From DASQPE01 sp041488455 (lineage in GTDB: Bacteria > Gemmatimonadota > Gemmatimonadetes > Gemmatimonadales > GWC2-71-9), in the NCBI GenBank assembly GCA_041488455.1, contig JBGPPG010000084.1, forward strand, positions 1 to 14,456: a DNA stretch of 14,456 nt. Direction: 5' to 3'. Shown here piece by piece: positions 5,458 through 12,246 of this stretch. Positions within the stretch are counted from its first letter, which is position 1, and each line of letters starts with the position of its first letter. The notes under the pieces were generated by a model. That model was not told where the DNA came from. It did no database searches and saw only the letters and a list, made by a program, of their open reading frames with translations. The position numbers and the translations under genes are program-made.

Positions 5458-6801
5458 ATGGCTCGGACGATCAGGCTCAAGACGGCCATTCCGGGGCCGG
5501 AAAGCCAGGCGCTGCTCGCGCGCCGCGCGCGCGCCGTGCCTAAGGGCGTGCCGGCCGTCACCTCGATCGCCATCGCGCACGCTGAAGGCGTCGTGCTCAC
5601 TGACGTGGACGGCAACCAGCTCATCGACTTCGGGAGCGGCATCGGCGTCGTCAATGTCGGGCACCGGCATCCCGCCGTGCTCGATGCCGTGCGGGAGCAG
5701 CTCGATCGCTACCTCCACGTCTGTTTTCCGGTCTCCAGCTACGAGCCCTACGTGGCGCTCGCCGAGCGGCTCAACGCCCTCACCCCGGGCGAGCACGAGA
5801 AGCGGACCCTTCTTCTCAATAGCGGAGCCGAGGCGGTCGAGAACGCGGTCAAGGCCGCGCGCGCGTTCACCGGCCGGCAGGCGGTCGTGTGCTTCGAGCA
5901 CGGCTTCCACGGCCGCACCAACCTCACGATGGCGCTCACCTCCAAGGTGAACCCCTACAAGAAGGGGTTCGGCCCGTTCGCGCCCGAGGTGTACCGGATC
6001 GCCTATCCCTACTGCTACCGCTGCGCCGAGGGACCGAAGGGCGGACGCTGCTGCCAGGCCGACCGGACGCGCCTGGAGCAGACGTTCGCGGCGATCGTCG
6101 ATCCCGGGTCCGTCGCTGCCATCATCATGGAGCTGGAGCTGGGTGAGGGCGGCTTCGTGCCCGCCCCGGTCGAGTACGTGCGCACCCTCGCCGCGTTCGC
6201 CAAGGACAACGGCATCCTCTTCATCGCGGACGAGATCCAGACCGGCTTCGGCCGCACCGGCAAGTGGTTCGCGTCCGAGCACTACGGGCTGGTCCCCGAC
6301 CTGATCACCACCGCCAAGTCGCTCGGCGGCGGCCTGCCACTGGCGGCGGTCACCGGCCGGGCCGATGTCCTCGAGGCGTCGCCGGTGGGCGGGCTCGGCG
6401 GAACGTACGGCGGCAATCCGGTCGCCTGCGCGGCCGCGCTCGCCGTGATCGACGTGATGCAACGCGAGTGCCTGCCCGATCGTGCCGTCCGGGTCGGTGC
6501 CCGCATCACGGCGCGGCTCAAGGCGCTCGCCGCCCAGCACCCGTCCATCGGCGACGTCCGCGGGCTGGGCGCGATGGTCGCGATAGAGCTGGTGAAGGAC
6601 CGCGGCACAAAGGAGCCGGACAAGGCGCTCACCGGACGCATCCTCGCCGAGGCGTTGAAGCGCGGACTGGTACTGCTCTCCGCCGGCACCTACGGGAACG
6701 TCGTCCGCATTCTTGTGCCGCTCTCGGTCGAAGACGCCGTGCTCGAGGAAGGGCTCGACGTGCTGGGCGAGGCTCTGGCCGCCGCGAGCCTCTCGGCGTG
6801 A
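5458..6801 (+). CDS. gabT: Class III PLP-dependent aminotransferase, 4-aminobutyrate (GABA) aminotransferase type
   Basis: Predicted to move the amino group of GABA to 2-oxoglutarate, giving succinate semialdehyde and glutamate in the cytoplasm. The protein is 447 aa, normal for the fold-type I, subgroup II family. Seen: substrate-loop region GSGIGVVNVGHRHP (59-72), cofactor phosphate site NSGAEA (121-126), aromatic-stacking region FHGRT (150-154), cofactor-binding Asp258 in FIADEIQTGFGRTG, Schiff-base Lys287 in TTAKSLGGG, and a C-terminal GGTYGGNPVAC motif. Two oddities are a cysteine cluster, CYRC (186-189) followed by CC (198-199), and MELELGEGG where EPVQGEGG is usual. ATG 5458 is chosen because GAGGA precedes it at good spacing; an in-frame ATG at 5368 would run into the divergent gene's start. 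The stop overlaps the next start (GTGA). Other omega-amino acid substrates, such as 5-aminovalerate or beta-alanine, are possible. Confidence 0.85.
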   Translation: MARTIRLKTAIPGPESQALLARRARAVPKGVPAVTSIAIAHAEGVVLTDVDGNQLIDFGSGIGVVNVGHRHPAVLDAVREQLDRYLHVCFPVSSYEPYVALAERLNALTPGEHEKRTLLLNSGAEAVENAVKAARAFTGRQAVVCFEHGFHGRTNLTMALTSKVNPYKKGFGPFAPEVYRIAYPYCYRCAEGPKGGRCCQADRTRLEQTFAAIVDPGSVAAIIMELELGEGGFVPAPVEYVRTLAAFAKDNGILFIADEIQTGFGRTGKWFASEHYGLVPDLITTAKSLGGGLPLAAVTGRADVLEASPVGGLGGTYGGNPVACAAALAVIDVMQRECLPDRAVRVGARITARLKALAAQHPSIGDVRGLGAMVAIELVKDRGTKEPDKALTGRILAEALKRGLVLLSAGTYGNVVRILVPLSVEDAVLEEGLDVLGEALAAASLSA

Positions 6802-7910
6802 GCGGCGCACCCGTCGTCCAGTTCTCCGGCGTATCCAAGACGTTCGGCGACTTCAAGGCCGTCAACCGCATCTCCTTCGAGATCCAGAAGGGGGAGTTCT
6901 TCTCCATCCTGGGTCCGTCGGGCTGCGGCAAGACGACGACGCTTCGGCTCCTCGCCGGATTCGAGGAGCCGGACGTGGACGGCGGAGAGGTCCGGCTCCT
7001 GGGCGAGGTCGTGAACACCAGGCGGCCCTACGAGCGCCAGATCGGGATGGTCTTCCAGAGCTACGCGCTGTTCCCCCACCTTACCGTAGAGCGCAACGTC
7101 GCGTTCGGCCTGGAGCAGCGGAAGACGCCCAAGTCGGACATCGCGAGTCGCGTACGCCGCGCGCTGGAGATGGTACGCCTGGCGCCCGACACGTTCTCGC
7201 GCCGGATGCCGGCGCAGATCTCGGGCGGCCAGCGCCAGCGCGTGGCGCTCGCCCGGGCGCTCGTGCTCAACCCCGCCATCCTCCTCCTGGATGAGCCGCT
7301 CGGTGCCGTGGATCTCAAGGTGCGGAAGGAGATGCAGCTCGAGCTCAAGGCGCTCAACAAGAAGCTCGGGACCACCTTCGTCTACGTCACGCACGATCAG
7401 GAAGAGGCGCTCACCATGAGCGACCGGATCGCCGTGATGGACAACGGCCTCGTGGCCCAGCTCGGCACGCCGGCAGAGATCTACGAGAATCCGCGGACGG
7501 CGTTCGTGGCCAGGTTCATCGGGGAGTCGAACTTCTTCGGCGGACGCGCCACCCAGCGGGCCGGGGGGCAAATGGAGCTGGCGCTGGCCGGAGGCGAGCG
7601 CATCCGGGTACCCGACAGCGCCGCCATCAAGGAGGGCCAGGAGGTCAAGATCGCCGTGCGGCCCGAATGGATGGACGTCTGCCGGCCGTCGGACGTGCCG
7701 CCGGGCGAGAACGCGCTCCCCGGCGAGATCCGCGACGTGATCTATCTGGGCGAGACGATGCACGTCATGCTGACGCTGCGCGACGGAAACGAGGTCACCG
7801 TCGCCCTCCGGAACGAGGGCCAGCTCATCAAGCCGCTGCCCTGGAAGCGCGGCGACTCGGCGGCGGTAGCGTGGCTGCCCGAGGACTGCCAGATCCTCGA
7901 GGAATCCTGA
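6798..7910 (+). CDS. potA: ABC transporter ATP-binding protein, PotA/PotG type (importer 2)
   Basis: The ATPase of the plus-strand importer, 370 aa. Seen in order: Walker A GPSGCGKTT (39-47), Q-loop FQSYALFPHLT (86-96), signature ISGGQRQRVALARAL (141-155), Walker B ILLLDEPLGAVD (161-172), switch His199 in YVTHDQEEALTMSDR, and a TOBE-type C-terminal domain from about 245 with RPEWMDV and a conserved EIRDVIYLGETMHV stretch. The start is a GTG at 6798 sharing four bases with the gabT stop, which makes coupled translation likely and places the aminotransferase and the importer in one operon. The open frame continues upstream through gabT, but that part is only the shadow of gabT. The stop TGA shares its A with an ATG that opens a five-codon mini-frame leading to the next gene. 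Confidence 0.94.
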   Translation: MSGAPVVQFSGVSKTFGDFKAVNRISFEIQKGEFFSILGPSGCGKTTTLRLLAGFEEPDVDGGEVRLLGEVVNTRRPYERQIGMVFQSYALFPHLTVERNVAFGLEQRKTPKSDIASRVRRALEMVRLAPDTFSRRMPAQISGGQRQRVALARALVLNPAILLLDEPLGAVDLKVRKEMQLELKALNKKLGTTFVYVTHDQEEALTMSDRIAVMDNGLVAQLGTPAEIYENPRTAFVARFIGESNFFGGRATQRAGGQMELALAGGERIRVPDSAAIKEGQEVKIAVRPEWMDVCRPSDVPPGENALPGEIRDVIYLGETMHVMLTLRDGNEVTVALRNEGQLIKPLPWKRGDSAAVAWLPEDCQILEES

Positions 7911-7927
7911 TGCCGGCAAACGCGTGA
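7910..7927 (+). other. Five-codon mini-cistron bridging the ATPase and permease genes
   Basis: The ATPase gene ends TGATG, where the ATG (7910-7912) opens a frame reading Met-Pro-Ala-Asn-Ala and stopping at TGA (7925-7927). That stop again forms TGATG with the permease ATG at 7927. Two one-base stop/start overlaps in series could let a terminating ribosome restart stepwise across a gap that has no good Shine-Dalgarno. The layout is seen directly; any function is inference, and the alternative GTG start at 7924 for the permease would make the frame irrelevant. Confidence 0.3.
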
Positions 7928-8811
7928 TGTCGCTCTCGCGCGACCGGGTCCTCGCCTGGCTCTACCGGCGGCCGCAGGCCCAGGCCTGGAGCCTACTAGG
8001 GCCGGGCATCGTCTTCCTGGTGGTGTTCTTCCTGATCCCGCTGCTCTTCATGTTCGCCTACAGCGTGATGCCGCGGGGCGAATACGGCGGGGTGGAGCGC
8101 GGTCTCACGCTGGAGAGCTACCAGCGGTTCTTCGTGCCGATCTATCTCACCATCCTGATCCGCACGTTCGTGGTCTCGATCATCTGCACCGTGATCTGTC
8201 TCGTGCTGGGCTATCCGGTCGCCTACGTGCTCGCCCGGAGCGGGCGGTGGAAGAACCTGCTGCTCTTCCTGGTGGTGCTGCCTTTCTGGACCAGCTTCCT
8301 GGTGCGGACGTTCGCCATGATCTTCCTCATGCGCGACACCGGGCTCATCAACACCTGGCTGCTCAGGCTCGGCGTGATCGGCGAGCCGCTCACGATGCTC
8401 TACACGCCGTTTTCGGTGATGACCGGCCTGGTGTACGGCTTCCTGCCGTTCATGATCCTGCCGATCTACGCCTCGCTGGAGAAGCTGGACAATTCGCTGT
8501 TGGAGGCCGCGGAGGTGCTCGGGGCCCGGCCGGCGGCGCGGTTTCGCCAGGTTACCCTGCCCCTCTCGCTCCCCGGCGTCGTGGCCGGCTGCCTGCTGGT
8601 TTTCATACCGGCGCTGGGCTCCTTCCTCACGTCCGACCTGCTCGGCGGCGCCAAGGAGCTGATGATCGGCAACCTGGTGCAGAACCAGTTCGCCTCCGCC
8701 CGGAACTGGCCCTTCGGGTCGGCCGCGTCGTTCATCCTGATGGCGCTCGTGCTCGCCGCGGTGATCACCTATCTCCGCATCCGCGACGACGCGCCGGCGG
8801 GAGCGCACTGA
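7927..8811 (+). CDS. potB: ABC transporter inner-membrane permease, PotB/PotH type (importer 2)
   Basis: The first membrane subunit of importer 2, 294 aa from ATG 7927; a GTG one codon earlier (7924) is equally in frame. Hydrophobic segments are seen near residues 23-47, 80-104, 110-134, 164-184, 213-235 and 263-284, consistent with six helices. The EAA loop is at 193-212 (EAAEVLGARPAARFRQVTLP) with the normal glycine (Gly199), followed by LSLPGVVAG. The pattern GDFL, common in polyamine permeases after the EAA region, appears here as ALGSFLTSDLLGG. There is one base between its stop and the ATG of the next permease, so the two are surely co-translated. By family and context it forms the channel with the PotC-type partner. 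Confidence 0.94.
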   Translation: MSLSRDRVLAWLYRRPQAQAWSLLGPGIVFLVVFFLIPLLFMFAYSVMPRGEYGGVERGLTLESYQRFFVPIYLTILIRTFVVSIICTVICLVLGYPVAYVLARSGRWKNLLLFLVVLPFWTSFLVRTFAMIFLMRDTGLINTWLLRLGVIGEPLTMLYTPFSVMTGLVYGFLPFMILPIYASLEKLDNSLLEAAEVLGARPAARFRQVTLPLSLPGVVAGCLLVFIPALGSFLTSDLLGGAKELMIGNLVQNQFASARNWPFGSAASFILMALVLAAVITYLRIRDDAPAGAH

Positions 8812-8812
8812 T

Positions 8813-9595
8813 ATGCGCATGGGACTGCCCCGCTGGCTGATCGCGCTGGTCGCAGCCGTATATCTGTTCCTGCACCTGCCGATCCTGGTGTTGGTGGCGT
8901 TCTCCTTCAACGCCTCGAAGTTCTCGGTGGACTGGACCGGCTTCTCGCTGGAGTGGTACCGCCGCCTGCTGGAGCGGGACGACATTCTGCACGGACTCCG
9001 CGCGAGCCTCATCGTCGGCGTCGCGGCCACGGTCATCTCGACCCTCCTGGGCACGCTCATCGCGCTCGGACTGGCGCGGCACAAGTTCCGGGGCCGCCGG
9101 GTGCTCGAGGCGCTCCTCTACGTGCCCATCGTGACACCCGAGATCGTCACCGGCATCTCGCTCCTCATTCTCTACGTGCTGATCGGCTTCCCGCTCGGCC
9201 TCGCGACGATTACCATCGCTCACGTCGCGTTCTGCATTTCGTTCGTGGTGGTCGTGGTCCTGGCGCGAATCGAGGGGATGGACGAAAGCCTGGAAGAAGC
9301 GTCCATGATGCTGGGCGCCGACGAGATCACCACCTTCTGGAAGGTGACCGTGCCCCAGCTCTGGCCCGGCATTCTCTCGGGCGCGCTGCTGGCCTTCACG
9401 ATGTCGTTCGACGACTTCCTGATCACCTCGTTCGTGGCGGGACCTGGATCGTCCACCCTCCCGCTCGTGGTGTATTCCATGGTCCGCCGCAACATCGAGC
9501 CGACCATCAACGCCATCAGCACGCTGATCCTGGTGGGAACGACGGTGCTCATCTACTTTGCCGACCGGTTCGGCCGAGAGCGGGCCCAGGCATGA
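8813..9595 (+). CDS. potC: ABC transporter inner-membrane permease, PotC/PotI type (importer 2)
   Basis: The second membrane subunit of importer 2, 260 aa. Hydrophobic segments are seen near residues 9-30, 63-87, 99-125, 129-150, 186-206 and 234-252, consistent with six helices. After the first helix comes FSFNASKFSVDWTGFSLEWY, typical of PotC and PotI (VYSFNxS, W-x-G-F-S-x-x-W-Y). The EAA loop is at 162-181 (EASMMLGADEITTFWKVTVP) with Gly168 intact, followed by MSFDDFLITSF, another PotC/PotI hallmark. The ATG at 8813 has GGGAG about ten bases ahead; Met3 (8819) is a less likely alternative. Its TGA overlaps the ATG of the binding-protein gene (ATGA), so the unit continues without a break. 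Confidence 0.95.
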   Translation: MRMGLPRWLIALVAAVYLFLHLPILVLVAFSFNASKFSVDWTGFSLEWYRRLLERDDILHGLRASLIVGVAATVISTLLGTLIALGLARHKFRGRRVLEALLYVPIVTPEIVTGISLLILYVLIGFPLGLATITIAHVAFCISFVVVVVLARIEGMDESLEEASMMLGADEITTFWKVTVPQLWPGILSGALLAFTMSFDDFLITSFVAGPGSSTLPLVVYSMVRRNIEPTINAISTLILVGTTVLIYFADRFGRERAQA

Positions 9596-10686
9596 GCGAG
9601 CTGAGCCGCCGCGAGTTCGTCCGCCGGGCCGCGGCGCTCGGCCTGTCCGCGCCGGCCGTTGCCGCGCTCCTGTCGGCCTGCCGGCGCGAGGAGCACGATC
9701 CCGTCCTCGACGACCCCTCGCGCGACCTCGGTCCCCTGGAGCGGGAGCTGGCGATCTACATCTGGTCCGACTACCTCGCCCCGGACACGATCCCGAACTT
9801 CGAGAAGGAGTTCGGCGTCAAGGTGACGATGGACTTCTACGACAGCAACGAGGAGATGCTGGCGAAGCTTCAGGCCGGGGCGCGGGGCTATGACATCGTG
9901 GTCCCGTCTACCTACGTCGTCGAGGTCCTGATCGCGATCGATCTCGCGCTGCCCATCCACAAGCAGTACCTCACCAACTGGAACAACCTGGAGCCGATCT
10001 TCCTCGATCGGGCCTTCGATCCGGGCAACCGCCACACGATGCCCTGGCTCTGGGGGGTCACCGGTTTCTCCTACCGCCGAGACAAGGTCCCCGACCCGCC
10101 GCAGAGCTGGGAGATTTTTCTGGACGAGCGCTATCGCGGGAAGATGACCCAGATGGACGACGGGCGGGACGTGCTGGGCGCGTGGCTCCGCTATCACGGG
10201 CACTCGCTCAACTCGATCGATATGGCCCAGCTCGAGGAATCCAAGGGCGACGCGATCCGCGCCAAGAAGAACCTCAAGGCCTACATCTCCGCACCGGTGA
10301 AGGGGCAGCTCATCTCGGGCGACGTGTGGGTGGCCCAGCTCTGGAACGGAGACGCCGAGCAGGCGCGGATGGAGCAGCCGCTGCTGGGCTACGTCGTGCC
10401 CAAGGAGGGCTGCACCATCTGGCTCGACTCGCTGGTGATCCCGCGCGGCGCGCGTCATCCGCGTGCGGCGCACGAGTTCATGAACTACGTGCTCCGGCCG
10501 CCGGTCGAGTCCGCGATCTCGGTGGCCACCGGATACGGCACGCCGAACCGCGAAGCGATCAAGCTTATCCAACACCCGGTTCCATATCCGACGGGTGACG
10601 AGCTGACGCGACTGGAATATCAGCGCGACCTGGGACGCGAGACGGCGACGTGGGATCAGCTCTGGACCGAGGTGAAGGCGTCGTAG
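9592..10686 (+). CDS. potF: Putrescine/polyamine-binding protein, PotF-like, probable Tat-exported lipoprotein (importer 2)
   Basis: The solute-binding subunit of importer 2, 364 aa. The leader SRREFVRRAAALG carries a twin-arginine motif (Arg6-Arg7), and LSAC puts a lipidated cysteine at residue 30. A charged linker of about 20 residues precedes the binding fold, which starts near 52. The match to E. coli PotF is close: IWSDYLAPDTIPNFEKEFGV (57-76), YDSNEEMLAKL (83-93), YDIVVPS (100-106), MPWLWGVTGFSY (150-161), ISGDVWVAQLWNGDA (241-255) and PKEGCTIWLDSLVIP (270-284). Equivalents of the PotF ligand residues are visible: Trp58, Ser59, Tyr61, Ser85, Trp251, Asp254 and Asp279. This supports putrescine or a near relative as ligand, judged by eye from remembered family sequences. 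It is placed last in the transporter cluster and overlaps the upstream stop by four bases. E. coli potD is the alternative name; the WSDY motif favours PotF. Confidence 0.92.
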   Translation: MSELSRREFVRRAAALGLSAPAVAALLSACRREEHDPVLDDPSRDLGPLERELAIYIWSDYLAPDTIPNFEKEFGVKVTMDFYDSNEEMLAKLQAGARGYDIVVPSTYVVEVLIAIDLALPIHKQYLTNWNNLEPIFLDRAFDPGNRHTMPWLWGVTGFSYRRDKVPDPPQSWEIFLDERYRGKMTQMDDGRDVLGAWLRYHGHSLNSIDMAQLEESKGDAIRAKKNLKAYISAPVKGQLISGDVWVAQLWNGDAEQARMEQPLLGYVVPKEGCTIWLDSLVIPRGARHPRAAHEFMNYVLRPPVESAISVATGYGTPNREAIKLIQHPVPYPTGDELTRLEYQRDLGRETATWDQLWTEVKAS

Positions 10687-10689
10687 TTG

Positions 10690-10706
10690 CCGCGGTGGTG
10701 CCGCGG
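10690..10706 (+). promoter_or_regulatory. Small hairpin just after the binding-protein gene
   Basis: CCGCGG, loop TGGTG, CCGCGG, four bases after the TAG at 10686. There is no T-run, so it is a weak terminator at best; it may protect the upstream message or reduce read-through into the aminotransferase gene. TTGCCG (10687-10692) and TAACGT (10710-10715) lie 17 nt apart and could be a poor promoter. The rest of the gap 10687-10767 shows nothing else. Confidence 0.25.
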
Positions 10707-10746
10707 GTGTAACGTCTCACGGCCCAAGGAAGCGGATCCATCCACC

Positions 10747-10757
10747 GGAGAAGGGAG
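10747..10757 (+). promoter_or_regulatory. Ribosome binding site that supports the TTG start of the putrescine aminotransferase gene
   Basis: The purine-rich GGAGAAGGGAG ends ten bases before TTG 10768. The codon immediately before that TTG in frame is TGA (10765-10767), so the protein cannot start earlier. The next plausible starts (the TTG two codons on, or GTG at codon 8) lie farther from this site. Confidence 0.6.
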
Positions 10758-10767
10758 CGCCGATTGA

Positions 10768-12159
10768 TTGCGGTTGCCGAATGCAGAGGTGCTGAAGCAC
10801 ACGGAGCACTACCTTAAGCTGCTGTCCGCGCGCGAGTTGAGCCTGGAGGAGAAGCAGGCCTTCATCCAGGAAACCGTCGAGAACTACGCCTCCTTCTACA
10901 ATCGCGGGTTCATCACCTACCGGAAAGCCGTCACCGAGGCCGGGCAGTTCGCGGCTATCGAGTGGTCCGGCTCCGGCTCGATCCTCAAGGACATCCTCGG
11001 CCGCGAGTACATCGACTGCCTGGGCGGTTACGGGATCTTTTCCGCAGGGGTCAATCACCCGAAGATCGTCGGAGCCGTGACTCAGCAGATGGCGCGCATG
11101 GCGCTCAACAGCCAGGAGCTGCTGGAGCCGTGGCGCGGGGCGCTGGCGCGGGTGCTGGCCGAGGTGACGCCGGGCGCGTTGCAGAACTCGTTCTTCATCA
11201 ACAACGGGACCGACGCCATCGAGGGCGCGATCAAGCTCGCGCGGCTCTACACCAAGGCGCACACGTTCATCTCCACGCTATCCGGCTTCCACGGCAAGTC
11301 GCTGGGGTCGCTCTCGCTCATGGGCAAGGCCTCGTTCCGGCAGCCGTTCCAGCAGGGGCTGCAGGACGTACGCTTCGTGCCCTATGGGGATGCTGATGCG
11401 CTGGCGCAGGAGTTCGCCACGGCGGAGGCCGTGGGGGTCAAGATCGCGGGGTTCGTGGTGGAGCCGGTGCAGGGCGAGGCGGGCGCGGTGGTGCCGCCGG
11501 ACGATTATTTCCCGCGCGTCAGGGAGCTGTGCACCCGCTACGGCGCGCTCTTCATCGCGGACGAGATCCAGACCGGGATGGGCCGAACGGGGACGATGTG
11601 GGGCGTGGACCACTCCAACGTGGTTCCCGACATCATGTGTCTCGGCAAGGCGATCGGCGGCGGCGTGATGCCGCTCTCCGCGTTCATCTCGACCGCCGAG
11701 ATCTGGGAAGTGATGATCCCCAACCCGATCATTCACTCCACCACGTTCGGCGGGAACCCGCTCGCGTGCGCGGCGGGGCTCGCGGCGATCCAGGTGACGC
11801 TGGAGGAGGATCTGCCCGGCCACGCCGCGGCGAAAGGTGAGCGGCTCCTCCGAGAGCTTCACCGGTTGCAGAGCAGGTATCCCGACGTGCTCCAGGAGGC
11901 CCGGGGCAAGGGGCTTCTTATCGGGATGGAGTTCCCGCGTCAGGAGATCGGCTGGCAGGTCGCGTCGGGGCTCTTCAAGCGGGGCGTGCTGGTGGCCGGG
12001 ACCTACTCCAAGGCGCAGGTGATCCGGATCGAGCCGGCGCTCAACATCCCGGCGGCGCTGTTGGACGAGATGCTGAACCGGCTGGAGGACACCTTCAAGG
12101 AGGTGTCGGCGAAGCTTCGGGGGGATGCGGGGCGGAGGCCGGAGCCGGCGGGGGTGTAG
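10768..12159 (+). CDS. patA: Putrescine aminotransferase (putrescine-2-oxoglutarate), class III PLP enzyme
   Basis: Predicted to transfer one amino group of putrescine to 2-oxoglutarate, giving 4-aminobutanal (which cyclises to 1-pyrroline) and glutamate. At 463 aa it is close to E. coli YgjG/PatA (459), which it resembles through most of its length: YRKAVTEAG (51-59), IDCLGGYGIF (82-91), NSQELLEPWR (114-123), FHGKSLGSLS (174-183), EPVQGEAG (232-239), IADEIQTGMGRTG (263-275), CLGKAIGGGVMP (291-302), TTFGGNPLACAAGLA, QEARGKGLLIGMEF and VLVAGT. The Schiff-base residue is Lys294 and the cofactor-binding residue Asp265. The phosphate site reads NNGTDA where E. coli has NSGTES. The start is TTG, with a stop directly upstream and a good Shine-Dalgarno. 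It follows the putrescine-type importer after 81 nt and could be co-transcribed or have its own weak promoter. Cadaverine is a known secondary substrate of the E. coli enzyme. Confidence 0.9.
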   Translation: MRLPNAEVLKHTEHYLKLLSARELSLEEKQAFIQETVENYASFYNRGFITYRKAVTEAGQFAAIEWSGSGSILKDILGREYIDCLGGYGIFSAGVNHPKIVGAVTQQMARMALNSQELLEPWRGALARVLAEVTPGALQNSFFINNGTDAIEGAIKLARLYTKAHTFISTLSGFHGKSLGSLSLMGKASFRQPFQQGLQDVRFVPYGDADALAQEFATAEAVGVKIAGFVVEPVQGEAGAVVPPDDYFPRVRELCTRYGALFIADEIQTGMGRTGTMWGVDHSNVVPDIMCLGKAIGGGVMPLSAFISTAEIWEVMIPNPIIHSTTFGGNPLACAAGLAAIQVTLEEDLPGHAAAKGERLLRELHRLQSRYPDVLQEARGKGLLIGMEFPRQEIGWQVASGLFKRGVLVAGTYSKAQVIRIEPALNIPAALLDEMLNRLEDTFKEVSAKLRGDAGRRPEPAGV

Positions 12160-12195
12160 GGGCGGGGCCCGCCCTACTCGCGCCGCCCGGGCGCG
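12160..12195 (+). terminator. GC-rich hairpins immediately after the patA stop
   Basis: Right after the TAG is the near-palindrome GGGCGGGGCCCGCCC (12160-12174). It is followed by CGCGCC (12179-12184), loop GCCCG, GGCGCG (12190-12195). Neither has a following T-run. They may act as RNA-end stabilisers or pause sites upstream of the main palindrome at 12247-12280. Confidence 0.3.
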
Positions 12196-12246
12196 GGGTG
12201 TTCTGACCATCCTGCAAGTCACCGCCATCGCCACCCCATAAACGCA

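Noticed and set aside
6264..6797. Upstream in-frame extension of the second ATPase, a possible aminotransferase-ATPase fusion
   Set aside because: The extension is an alternative frame of gabT with Arg-rich composition; gabT itself ends normally at 6801 and the ATPase starts at the overlapping GTG.
5428..6810. A 460-codon minus-strand frame across gabT, and a 409-codon one at 6690-7919 across the second ATPase gene
   Set aside because: Both are antisense shadows of clear genes, with compositionally odd products and no recognisable fold signature or start context.
1431..12159. Recent duplication as the origin of the two importers
   Set aside because: Gene order differs, the binding proteins and permeases are strongly diverged, and only short motif-coding stretches are alike. 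The equal length of the two ATPases (370 aa each) is coincidence.
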